Source: DASPJR01 sp035628505
GTDB taxonomy: Bacteria; Planctomycetota; SZUA-567; H5-PLA8
Direction: 5' to 3'
NCBI GenBank assembly: GCA_035628505.1
Contig: DASPJR010000234.1
Location: 1-16,430 of the forward strand
Length of the DNA: 16,430 nucleotides
Positions 1 through 7,259 of the stretch are shown here, piece by piece. The notes below the pieces were generated by a model. It saw nothing but the letters and a program-made list of their open reading frames with translations. It did no database searches and was not told the origin of the DNA. The position numbers and the translations under genes are program-made. Every line of letters starts with the position of its first letter. The stretch's first letter is position 1.

Positions 1-448
1 TGATGCGCATGGCGTTCCAGTCCAGCTTCTTGCGGACGGCGTCCTTCTCGTCGCCGGTGGCCAGCCAGCGATCGGTGTAGACGCCGCCGCAGTACTCGGA
101 GGCGGCGCCGCGGCCGATGTTGACCTGGAAGCCGGTGCGGCCGCGCGCGCCCGGGTCGTTGCGCAGGTAGATGCCGCTGTTGTACTTGCCGTGCTCGTCG
201 ATCATGAAGTCCAGTTCGAGCTCGAAATCCTGGAACTGCGCGGTGGTCTGCAGCATACCCGAGCGCTTCGGATCGCCTTCCTGACCGCCGACGATCACGC
301 CGTCTTCAACCTTCCACTTCGCCGTCCCGACAGGCTTCCAGCCTTCGAGATCTTTACCGTTGAAAAGCGGACGCCAGGCCTGCTCGTCCTCCGCGCGCGC
401 AAAAAAGACAATGGATAGCAGTAGGAAGACCACGCTTGTGTTTTTCAT
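1..448 (-). CDS. Secreted DUF1080 (3-keto-disaccharide hydrolase domain) protein, C-terminus outside window
   Basis: Reading leftward from the ATG at 448, the product begins with a signal peptide (Lys-Asn start, a Val-Phe-Leu hydrophobic run, Ala-Arg-Ala before Glu-Asp-Glu, about 19 residues). It continues with the DUF1080 hallmark 'LFNGKDLEGW', then 'WKVEDGVIVGG', 'DFELELDFMI' and 'NSGIYLRND'. These are the beta-sandwich strands of PF06439, a concanavalin-like fold named for 3-keto-disaccharide hydrolase activity and common in planctomycete and Verrucomicrobia secretomes. It probably acts on sugars outside the cytoplasm. About 149 codons are visible and the gene runs off the left edge, so roughly the last third of a single-domain protein is missing. 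A GGAG lies 9 nt upstream of the ATG. It is transcribed away from trmO. The family call is firm; the substrate is unknown. Confidence 0.9.
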   Translation of the reverse strand, partial: MKNTSVVFLLLSIVFFARAEDEQAWRPLFNGKDLEGWKPVGTAKWKVEDGVIVGGQEGDPKRSGMLQTTAQFQDFELELDFMIDEHGKYNSGIYLRNDPGARGRTGFQVNIGRGAASEYCGGVYTDRWLATGDEKDAVRKKLDWNAMRI

Positions 449-519
449 CGTTCGGAGCTCCGGGTATTATCCTTAATAAACCGCGGGCGCTGGAGACGCC
501 TCAAGAAAATCTCCTCTTC

Positions 520-546
520 GTGTCTTTGAGTCTTGTGTCTTTGTGT
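520..546. repeat. GTGTCTT-type short direct repeat overlapping the trmO start
   Basis: The octamer GTGTCTTT occurs twice, 15 bp apart, with an interposed GAGTCTT and a trailing GTGTTG. The repeat runs into the start codon of trmO, so the gene lacks a normal ribosome binding site. It is a low-complexity CT/GT tract, in style resembling the CACAGAG repeats at 3538-3564 and 4003-4074 read in reverse complement, though not identical to them. Confidence 0.45.
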
Positions 547-1403
547 TGAAAAAAAACGTGCCGCTCACGCTTGAACCCATCGGAGTCATCCACACGCCCT
601 GGCAGGATCGTGGCCGCGCGCCGCGTCAGCCCGGCGTCGGGCCTGTCGTTGCTGAAGGCACAATCGTCCTCAATCCGCATTGCAACTTTGAACCCGCGCT
701 CGCGGACCTCGCCGGCTTCGATCGCATCTGGGTGCTCTTCTGGTTTCATCTCAACCGAGGCTGGAAGCCGAAGGTTCTGCCGCCGCGCAGCATCGGCCGG
801 AAAAAGCGCGGCGTGTTCGCGACACGCTCGCCGCACCGGCCCAATCCGATTGGCCTCTCGCTGCTGAAGCTGGTCGCGATCAAGGGACGCACGCTTCACG
901 TCGAAGGCGTCGACATCCTGGATGGCTCGCCAATCCTGGACATCAAGCCGTATCTGCCTTACGCCGAAGCATTCCCCGATGCACGTATCGGCTGGCTCGA
1001 AGAGGTCGCCGCGGCCGAGAAGATTCTCGGACAGAAAGATGGAGCCTTTCACGTGGTCTGGTCGGATTTCGCGCGCGAGCAGGCCGCGTTTCTGTCCACG
1101 CATGGCGTCGAGCTGACGCTGCCGACGAACGAGGCGCTTAAGCGAGATCCCACGCCGCATCCCTACCGGCGCATCACCGTCGCACGCGAAGGTTTCTTGC
1201 AACTGGCGATCAAATCCTGGCGCGTGCGGTTTTCGGTCGAGAAAGAAACGGTGCTCGTGGAAAAAATCATGAGCGGCTATTCGTGCGCGGCACTTGAAAA
1301 GCGCTCGCCTGAAAATCCGCTCCACGATGAAGCCGCGCATGTGGCGTTTCATCAATACTGGCCGCCGCCGCGACGCAAATCGGACAAGCACAAGACGAAT
1401 TAG
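543..1403 (+). CDS. trmO: tRNA (N6-threonylcarbamoyladenosine(37)-N6)-methyltransferase TrmO
   Basis: TrmO (TsaA/VirR family) uses S-adenosylmethionine to methylate N6 of t6A37 in threonine tRNAs reading ACY codons, in the cytoplasm. The N-terminal beta-barrel domain is clear at about residues 8-150: 'LEPIGVIHTP', 'APRQPGV', 'GFDRIWVLFWFH', then the signature 'FATRSPHRPNPIGLS' and 'VEGVDILDGSPILDIKPY'. The C-terminal TrmO domain follows ('LKRDPTPHPYRR...FLQLAIKSWRVRF...VLVEKI'). The remaining tail, to residue 286, makes it longer than the E. coli enzyme (about 235 aa). The start is uncertain: GTG at 543, TTG at 546 and GTG at 558 are all in frame, and no Shine-Dalgarno sequence is visible because a CT/GT repeat occupies that position. 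It stands alone between a divergent gene and an unrelated hydrolase. Confidence 0.93.
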   Translation: MLKKNVPLTLEPIGVIHTPWQDRGRAPRQPGVGPVVAEGTIVLNPHCNFEPALADLAGFDRIWVLFWFHLNRGWKPKVLPPRSIGRKKRGVFATRSPHRPNPIGLSLLKLVAIKGRTLHVEGVDILDGSPILDIKPYLPYAEAFPDARIGWLEEVAAAEKILGQKDGAFHVVWSDFAREQAAFLSTHGVELTLPTNEALKRDPTPHPYRRITVAREGFLQLAIKSWRVRFSVEKETVLVEKIMSGYSCAALEKRSPENPLHDEAAHVAFHQYWPPPRRKSDKHKTN

Positions 1404-1534
1404 CGCACACTCTACAAGCTTGCCGTGAGCCGGCATTTTTCGCACGAATGAAATGCCGCAGTGCACGTCAGACAATCTTGCATTGCCAGCGCCTGAGCCC
1501 GTTTTACGCTGCTGCCACACAAGGAGCCTCTGCA

Positions 1535-3529
1535 ATGATCCGATCCAGTCTTCTGCTGTCGCTGTTTGCCATCGCCGCGTGCGCATTCTGCGGCACGCCT
1601 CAGAAGCCCGGGCCGAAGCGGCTTCCGCCCGAAGGCGTTCCGATTCCCGACGCCGAAAAAGCCGAACTTTCCGCTGGCGCAAAGCAACTGGGCGAGATGA
1701 TCGAAAAGCTGAAGGTTGATCTGAAAGGCAAGCCCGAACTGCTGGATCTGCTGCCGGACGTTCAGATCTATCACAACGCGCTTCGATACGCGCTCACCTA
1801 CGATGAGTTTTTCGATCCCAAGGACGCAGGCTCGGGCAAGATGCTGGTGAAGACCGGCCTTGAGCGCGCAAGGCAGCTCGCCGAGGGAAAGCCTTCGTGG
1901 ACGACTGCTACGGGACTCGTGCCGCGCGGGTATGTCTCGAAGATCGACGGATCGGTTCAGCCGTATGGCCTCGTAGTGCCGGAGACGTTTAAGCCGGATG
2001 CGGGGAAAAAGCACCGGCTCGATTTCTGGTTCCACGGCCGCGATGATAAACTCAGCGAGCTGCGCTTCGTTGCCAGCCGCCATAAGGACGCCGGTGAATT
2101 CACGCCTGCCGACACGATCGTCGCGCATCTGTATGGCCGCTACTGCAACGCCAATAAGTTCGCGGGCGAGATGGACCTCTTCGAGACGCTCGAGCATGTT
2201 CGAAAGCACTATCCGATAGATGACGCGCGCATTCTCGTGCGCGGATTCTCAATGGGCGGCGCGGCGTGCTGGCACTTCGGCGTGCATCATCCGGGACTGT
2301 GGGCGGGCGTCGCGCCGGGAGCGGGCTTTACTGAAACGCCCGAATACACGAAAGCCTTTCAGAGCGAGCCCAAGCCGACGTGGTTCGAACAGAAACTCTG
2401 GCGTTGGTACGACAGCGTGGATTACGCCGTCAACCTTTTTAACGTGCCGACCATCGCCTACAGCGGCGAGCTCGACAAGCAGAAGCAGGCCTCCGACGCG
2501 ATGGCGAAAGCCATGAAAGAGGAAGGCATCGAGCTCAAGCATGTGATCGGCCCGAACACGCCGCACAAGTACCACCCGGATTCGAAGAAAGAGATCAACG
2601 CGTTCCTCGACGAAGCCGCCGCAAAGGGCAACGATCCGGTTCCGCAGAAAATCCGGTTCACGACCTGGACGCTGCGCTACAACCGCATGAAATGGATCAT
2701 CGTCGATGGCCTGGAAAAACACTGGGACCGCGCGCGCGTTGACGCGGAAATCAAAGCGGACGCGATCGACGTGAAAACACAGAACGTCAGCGCCCTTACG
2801 CTGGAATTTCCCGCCGGCCGCGCGCCTGCGGCGGCAAAAATCCTGATCGATGGCAGCGAGCTGGCGGCGCCGCCTGCCGCGGCGGACAAGAGCTTTACCA
2901 TGCGGCTCGCGAAGAGCGGCGGCAAGTGGGCGGCTGCTGCTGCGGACGATGGTTCACTGCGTAAGCGCCATCGTCTGCAAGGTCCCATCGACGACGCGTT
3001 CCTGGACAGCTTCATCATGGTTAAGCCCACGGGAAAGCCGCTGAACGCGAAGGTCGGCGAGTGGGCGGCCAAAGAACTGGACCGCGCGATCAAAGAGTGG
3101 CGCAGCCAGTATCGCGGCGAGGCGCGCGTGATGAATGACGATGCGATTACCGAAGCCGAGATCGCCGGCAGCAACCTGGTACTGTGGGGCGATCCTTCAA
3201 GCAATAAGATTCTGGCGAAGATTGCGGACAAGCTGCCGATCAAGTGGGACGACAAGTCCGTTCGGGCCGGCGAGCTTTCGTTCAGCTCGGAACATCACGC
3301 GCCGGTGATGATCTATCCCAACCCGCTGAATCCGAAGCGTTACGTGGTGATCAACAGCGGCTTCACCTTCCGCGAGCAGGCGTACACGAGCAACGCGCGG
3401 CAGATCCCGAATCTTCCCGACTACGCCATCGTCGATCTCAACACGCCGCCGAACAACAAGTGGCCGGGCGCCATTGTTGACGCGAACTTCTTCGGCGAAA
3501 AATGGGAACTGCTGCCGCCGGTGAAGTGA
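1535..3529 (+). CDS. Exported alpha/beta hydrolase, prolyl-oligopeptidase-like, with C-terminal accessory domain
   Basis: The ATG at 1535 is chosen because AAGGAG lies 8 nt upstream and the product then starts with a signal peptide. 'IAAC' fits a lipobox, so it may be a lipoprotein with Cys16. The 664-residue protein has a helical N-terminal region. The hydrolase core follows, with the nucleophile elbow 'RGFSMGGAACW' (Ser239), a probable acid Asp314 in 'SGELDKQ' and a probable base His344 in 'GPNTPHKYHP', in the right order and spacing for an esterase or peptidase triad. After about residue 365 comes a second region with 'FTTWTLRYNRMKWI' and, late, 'NLVLWGDPSSNKIL', which I recognise from planctomycete proteins annotated as prolyl oligopeptidase family but cannot assign a function. 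An upstream in-frame start (1448) would add 29 residues lacking any signal and is rejected. The reaction (ester or peptide) cannot be decided from sequence. Confidence 0.82.
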   Translation: MIRSSLLLSLFAIAACAFCGTPQKPGPKRLPPEGVPIPDAEKAELSAGAKQLGEMIEKLKVDLKGKPELLDLLPDVQIYHNALRYALTYDEFFDPKDAGSGKMLVKTGLERARQLAEGKPSWTTATGLVPRGYVSKIDGSVQPYGLVVPETFKPDAGKKHRLDFWFHGRDDKLSELRFVASRHKDAGEFTPADTIVAHLYGRYCNANKFAGEMDLFETLEHVRKHYPIDDARILVRGFSMGGAACWHFGVHHPGLWAGVAPGAGFTETPEYTKAFQSEPKPTWFEQKLWRWYDSVDYAVNLFNVPTIAYSGELDKQKQASDAMAKAMKEEGIELKHVIGPNTPHKYHPDSKKEINAFLDEAAAKGNDPVPQKIRFTTWTLRYNRMKWIIVDGLEKHWDRARVDAEIKADAIDVKTQNVSALTLEFPAGRAPAAAKILIDGSELAAPPAAADKSFTMRLAKSGGKWAAAAADDGSLRKRHRLQGPIDDAFLDSFIMVKPTGKPLNAKVGEWAAKELDRAIKEWRSQYRGEARVMNDDAITEAEIAGSNLVLWGDPSSNKILAKIADKLPIKWDDKSVRAGELSFSSEHHAPVMIYPNPLNPKRYVVINSGFTFREQAYTSNARQIPNLPDYAIVDLNTPPNNKWPGAIVDANFFGEKWELLPPVK

Positions 3530-3537
3530 ACAGCTTT

Positions 3538-3564
3538 TTTCACCACAGAGGACACAGAGAAAGG
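3538..3564. repeat. CACAGAG repeat, copy 1 (forward)
   Basis: Reads TTTCACCACAGAG then GACACAGAGAAAGG. It matches the copy at 4003-4029 with one internal difference (GGAC versus GCAC) and a shifted purine tail. It marks the point where the reading frame of the HEPN toxin fragment loses family similarity, and lies 8 bp after the stop of the upstream hydrolase gene. Confidence 0.75.
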
Positions 3565-3565
3565 A

Positions 3566-3664
3566 ATCATTTGAAAAAAATGCATCCCGGCCTCGTGCCG
3601 CGTACTTTTCGATGCGTTTGATTCCTTCAAGTATATCTTCGAGGTAGGATCGGTCACTTCTCAT
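3566..3664 (-). pseudogene. HEPN (DUF86) toxin fragment, 3' two-thirds missing
   Basis: The ATG at 3664 overlaps the mntA stop codon in an ATGA arrangement, as in normal MNT/HEPN operons. The first 30 or so codons match the DUF86/HepT N-terminus: 'MRSDRSYLEDILEGIKRIEKY' followed by 'GRDAFF'. Similarity then stops where the CACAGAG repeat (3538-3564) begins. The frame stays open to 3197, but that part is antisense to the hydrolase coding region and has no DUF86 character. The RX4-6H catalytic motif of HEPN ribonucleases, found in the C-terminal half of a roughly 110-residue protein, is absent, so no active toxin is expected. The fragment is recognised with good confidence; the deletion mechanism is inference. 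Confidence 0.75.
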
Positions 3665-3951
3665 AGCGGCACGGCTTCTCGCAAAATCCGCTCTCGCAGT
3701 TTTGGCCGCAAACTTTCTTCAGGAGCAACATCGACAGGCCGGCCCAGCAGCTTTTCGAGATCCACAAGCAGAGCCGCGTGGTACATAAGACTGCGATCCT
3801 GCTCAAGTTGAACCAGAAAATCTACATCGCTGTTTGGATTGTCCTCGCCGCGAACGATAGAGCCAAATAGACGGATGTTCCGGGCTCCATGGCGTGCGGC
3901 GAGATCAAGAATCTCAGCTCGCTTTGATCTAACGAATTCAAACAATGTCAT
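3661..3951 (-). CDS. mntA: MNT-domain nucleotidyltransferase antitoxin, MntA-like
   Basis: A 96-residue minimal nucleotidyltransferase. It carries the GSX10DXD motif ('FGSIVRGEDNPNSDVDFLV') and a later acidic position in 'GRPVDVAPEESL', which together make the metal-binding active site of polymerase-beta-type transferases. In characterised HEPN/MNT pairs, MntA neutralises the HEPN ribonuclease HepT by attaching AMP groups to a tyrosine near its active site. Here all catalytic residues are present, but the partner gene immediately downstream (overlapping by ATGA) is only a stub. The protein is therefore an orphan antitoxin or is acting on a toxin elsewhere. A GGGATGG purine stretch lies just upstream of the ATG. 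CACAGAG repeats lie on both sides of the cassette. Confidence 0.87.
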   Translation of the reverse strand: MTLFEFVRSKRAEILDLAARHGARNIRLFGSIVRGEDNPNSDVDFLVQLEQDRSLMYHAALLVDLEKLLGRPVDVAPEESLRPKLRERILREAVPL

Positions 3952-4002
3952 GATACACCATCCCAGCGGTATTTTACCCTCTTACGACCTCGCTCCGCAA
4001 GG

Positions 4003-4074
4003 TTTCACCACAGAGCACACAGAGGAAAGATAAACGGAAGTTCCCTCTGTGCTCTCTGTGTCCTCTGTGGTTGA
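4003..4074. repeat. CACAGAG inverted repeat (copies 2 and 3) between M16 peptidase and mntA
   Basis: A forward copy (4003-4029, TTTCACCACAGAG then CACACAGAGG) is followed after 11 bp by an inverted copy (4041-4074, CCCTCTGTGCTCTCTG then TGTCCTCTGTGG). The two can pair over most of their length in more than one register. The structure begins about 10 bp after the M16 peptidase stop codon on the minus strand, so it could act as the transcription terminator of that gene. There is no strong T-run on the minus-strand side, so termination is only a possibility. Confidence 0.7.
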
Positions 4075-4084
4075 TTTTTGTCCG

Positions 4085-6916
4085 TTACTTCGCGTCCTTT
4101 TTCTTGGGCAGCGCGATCACCTGCATGCGGTGTTCTTCTTTTACATATTTCTTCAGGACGCTCTTCACGTCTTCCTTTGTGTAGCTGAGCATCTTTTCCT
4201 GGACTTCCTTCACGTCCTGAAGCTTCGTGCCGCGATAGTTCAGGTCGCCCAGCACGCCGACCCAGTAGCTCGGCTCTTTCAGCGTCGTTTCGAGCTGGTT
4301 CTTGAACTGCTTGCGTACGGTTTCCATTTCTTCATCGGTCGGGCCTTCGATCGCGAACTTTTCCATGACCTCGCGCGCGATTTTCATGGCTTCGGCGGCC
4401 TTGTCGGGATCGGCCGTGAAGAACGCCGAGAACATGCCTGTGCCTTCGTACACCCGGGCCGGCGAAGCATGGCAGGAAATCGAATACGTGAGGCTGCGCT
4501 TTTCGCGGATTTCTTCCCGCAGTCGCGCCGAGAGAATCTGCGAGGCGATCTGCAGCACGCGTCGGTCCTTCACATCCTTCCAGTCCGCTCCGCGCCAGCC
4601 GGAGAGAACGACCGCGCGTGGCGTGATGGTCTCGACCTGCACCGTCTCTTCGAAGGGTCCCTTCGCGTTCTTCATCTTACGCAGCTTCACCAGTTCGCTG
4701 TCTTTTTTGTCGCGCGAGGAAAGCGAGCCGAGGTATTTCTGCGCGAGCGCCAGAGCCTTATCGGCTTCGATGTCGCCAACGATGGCTGCTTCGATTGGTC
4801 CATCGTTGAGCACCGATTCCAGCCAGCTCTGCGCGGCCTCCAGCGTAACCTTGTTGACCTGTTCGGCGTTCACGGGCTTCAGGCGCGGGTCGTTGTTGCT
4901 GATCAGATCGTTGGCGCGTTCCATCAATTGCATCTCGACGCTGGTCTTGCGGCTTTCCAATTCCTGCAGCGTCGTTTCTTTCCACAACTTCAGAGCCGAC
5001 TCTTCGATCTTTCCTTCTTTGAAGAGCAGGTGGGCCAGGCGCAGGCCTTCTTCCAGGTCCTTCGCCGAACCGCTGACGCTGATGCTGAAGGCGTCGTCCG
5101 CCGCGCCGCCACCCACAGAAACGTTGAGTCCGGTCATCATTTCGCGAATGGTGGTGGAACTGAGCTTACGCGTGGCGATCTGGCCCAGAGCAAGCGCGGC
5201 CGCGTCGGATAGACCGCGGTTGGACGCATTCTCACGAATTTTTCCGCCGCCGACGGTGATGGAGCAGAACACCTGATCTTTCTTGAAATCCATGCTGCGA
5301 ACGTGAACGTTGACACCATTCTCGAGCGTGGCGGAAACAACTTTCAGATCCGGCTCTTCTTCTTTCTTCACCACCTTGGCCGGCTCAGGATCCTTTTCGA
5401 GCAGGCTCTTGGGGCGCTCTTTCTTTGCGACTGGTTCAACCTTCACCGCCTCCGCTTTCGCGGCAACGTCCAGGATCTCTTTCTCGGTCGGAACTTTCAG
5501 CCCCGCTTTTTCGGGCATGGTGATCAGCAGCAGGCGCTTGTCGTCGCCGAAGTTTTTCTTAAACGCTTCATGAACTTCGCTCAGCTTGATACCCGGCACG
5601 AGCGCTTTGAGCAGTTCCAGGCGCTGGGCTTCGGACATCGGCTTGCGCCCTTCGGCTACGGAACTGTTCATGCTCTGCAGGAAGCTGCTCATGTCGCGCG
5701 TCGCTTCGGTGCGCGCAGACTGTTCGGCGCCGGCGATGGTGGTTTTCTTCGCGTCCTCCAGTTCCTGTTCATTGAAACCGAACTCGCGTGCGCGCTTGAT
5801 CTCCGTGAGCAGCGCCAGGAGCATCGGTTCCCACTGATCCGGCTTGCCGGTCGCCGAGCCGCTGATGTATGTGCTGACGTTCAGGAAAGGTGAAACGCTC
5901 ACGCTGGCGTTCTGGAACGGTGCTTGGCCTTTCTCGACCATCTCGCTGTAGCGCCGGTTGACAATCCAGCTCGCGAAGTTGTCGATCATGCGGGCGCGGT
6001 AATCGCCAATGGTCTGAATCTTTCTCAGCGGCGTGATGCAGGCGGTGCTGACATCGGTCTCGGTCAGTTCCGGATCGGTGATAACGGCCGCGCGTGTGGC
6101 GGTATAGGGCTTGATGCCGGGATCTTCATCCGGAGCGGGGTTGGCAACTGTCTTCCAGCCGCCGAAATTTTCGCTGATCAGCTTCTCAACGCCTTCAACA
6201 GACTCCACATCGCCGACGACCAACAGTGTCGCGTTGTCGGGCCGGTACCATTTCGTGTAGTACTCAACGAAACGCTGCTTGTCGGCCGTCTTGATAATCT
6301 CTTCCTTGCCGATAGGCATGCGGTCGGCGAGGCGCGAACCGGGAGCCAGTAGCGGGAGCAGCTTGTCGATGATGCGCTGCTGCGCGCCTTTGCGGGAGCG
6401 CATCTCTTCAAGGATGACGCCGCGCTCCTTTTCAATCTCTTCGGGAAGGAGGCTCATGCGGAAGCCCATATCGGCCAGGCACTGCAGGCCTTTGCCAAGC
6501 GTTTCCGGCTTGGTATTGGGAAGGCTGAGGATGTACGTCGTCTGGTCGAAGCTGGTGAAAGCGTTCTGGTGCTGGCCGAAGCGCAGACCGATGGATTCGA
6601 AGTATTTTACCAGTGTGCCAGCCGGAAAGTTTTCGCTGCCGTTAAAGGCGAGGTGTTCGAGATAGTGCGCCAGGCCGCGCTGGTTGTCCGCCTCGTTGAT
6701 CGAGCCGCTGGAGATGTGCATCCAGATGCCTACCTTGCCCGGCGGAGTCTTGTGCGCACGGACCCAGTACTTCATGCCGTTTGGTAACTGTCCCATTTTG
6801 ATATTGGGATCAACGGGCAGCGGCGCGGTAAGATCCAGTTCGCCCGACCACAGCCGTGAGCCGGAAACCAACGCCAGAACAAACAAAACGCGAAGCGCCA
6901 TGCCTCGTTTATGCAT
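4085..6916 (-). CDS. Exported M16 (insulinase/pitrilysin family) zinc metallopeptidase
   Basis: A 943-residue M16 peptidase with the full two-half architecture. The start at 6916 has GAGGAG 7 nt upstream and gives a signal peptide ('MALRVLFVLALVSGSRLWSG' core); the longer frame to 6973 lacks a ribosome binding site. The inverted zinc motif HxxEH is 'HYLEHLAFNGSENFP' (His84, Glu87 catalytic, His88), and the third ligand is Glu164 in 'ERGVILEEMRS', with normal spacing. An inactive M16 half follows after a Lys/Glu-rich linker (roughly residues 495-535). The C-terminal half has the family's substrate-binding 'REEIREKRSLTYSIS' with the conserved Arg and Tyr. It probably degrades peptides in the periplasm. 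It is a single-gene unit, with a promoter candidate at 7061-7088 and a long leader. Confidence 0.92.
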   Translation of the reverse strand: MHKRGMALRVLFVLALVSGSRLWSGELDLTAPLPVDPNIKMGQLPNGMKYWVRAHKTPPGKVGIWMHISSGSINEADNQRGLAHYLEHLAFNGSENFPAGTLVKYFESIGLRFGQHQNAFTSFDQTTYILSLPNTKPETLGKGLQCLADMGFRMSLLPEEIEKERGVILEEMRSRKGAQQRIIDKLLPLLAPGSRLADRMPIGKEEIIKTADKQRFVEYYTKWYRPDNATLLVVGDVESVEGVEKLISENFGGWKTVANPAPDEDPGIKPYTATRAAVITDPELTETDVSTACITPLRKIQTIGDYRARMIDNFASWIVNRRYSEMVEKGQAPFQNASVSVSPFLNVSTYISGSATGKPDQWEPMLLALLTEIKRAREFGFNEQELEDAKKTTIAGAEQSARTEATRDMSSFLQSMNSSVAEGRKPMSEAQRLELLKALVPGIKLSEVHEAFKKNFGDDKRLLLITMPEKAGLKVPTEKEILDVAAKAEAVKVEPVAKKERPKSLLEKDPEPAKVVKKEEEPDLKVVSATLENGVNVHVRSMDFKKDQVFCSITVGGGKIRENASNRGLSDAAALALGQIATRKLSSTTIREMMTGLNVSVGGGAADDAFSISVSGSAKDLEEGLRLAHLLFKEGKIEESALKLWKETTLQELESRKTSVEMQLMERANDLISNNDPRLKPVNAEQVNKVTLEAAQSWLESVLNDGPIEAAIVGDIEADKALALAQKYLGSLSSRDKKDSELVKLRKMKNAKGPFEETVQVETITPRAVVLSGWRGADWKDVKDRRVLQIASQILSARLREEIREKRSLTYSISCHASPARVYEGTGMFSAFFTADPDKAAEAMKIAREVMEKFAIEGPTDEEMETVRKQFKNQLETTLKEPSYWVGVLGDLNYRGTKLQDVKEVQEKMLSYTKEDVKSVLKKYVKEEHRMQVIALPKKKDAK

Positions 6917-7259
6917 TCGAACTCTCCTCTTCGTAGCGCAGGCATTTTGCCCGCGAGTGGTGTGGCTTGGCAATGCCGGTGGGTTCGGCAGGAATCTGTA
7001 AAAATTGCACCGTACGTACGCTGGCGGCCTCTCCTTATAAAGGCAGCACCGCCGCAGATCACTATATTAAGACTCCGCACCCCGTCAAAGCTTGTCCAAA
7101 ACTGCACGTGTGTGCTGGACTAAAGGATGAAAACACGCTAACCGCGAAAAACATTTCCCGAAAATACAGCAGCCTAATGATTGGGTTCAATCCGTATCCT
7201 GGCGAGGTTTTAGGTACTGGAGTCCAAAAGTGGAGCAACTAGCCGTCGTAATTTAACCA
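6917..7259. other. Gene-free spacer with M16 leader, hairpin and promoter candidate
   Basis: No ORF here has family similarity or a start signal. The spacer holds the M16 ribosome binding site (6924-6929), a hairpin CGCAGGCA-TTT-TGCCCGCG at 6937-6955 (one mismatch), the palindrome CGTACGTACG near 7012-7021, and a minus-strand promoter candidate at 7061-7088. The stretch 7089-7259 is more AT-rich; I see nothing recognisable in it. Confidence 0.6.
7061..7088 (-). promoter_or_regulatory. Sigma70-type promoter candidate for the M16 peptidase gene
   Basis: On the minus strand, TTGACG (7083-7088) and TATAGT (7061-7066) are separated by 16 bp, each 5 of 6 to consensus. Predicted transcription would start near 7054, giving a leader of about 140 nt that includes the hairpin at 6937-6955. 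Confidence 0.5.

Noticed and set aside
501..1682. 393-codon open frame on the minus strand opposite trmO and the following hydrolase
   Set aside because: Arg/His/Leu-rich shadow of two well-supported genes; no family motif, and it crosses both genes and their spacer.
3197..3664. 155-codon frame starting with the HEPN N-terminus
   Set aside because: Only the first 33 or so codons are HEPN-like; the rest runs antisense into the hydrolase gene and is open by chance. Recorded as a pseudogene fragment instead.
4049..5276. Long plus-strand open frames opposite the M16 peptidase
   Set aside because: The M16 gene has catalytic motifs and family similarity throughout; the opposite frames are Phe/His/Arg-rich or Ser-rich antisense translations.
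7089..7259. Insertion-sequence end suggested by the stretch around TCCAAAAGTGGAGC
   Set aside because: No transposase, no matching inverted partner and no target duplication could be seen, so it stays unassigned.
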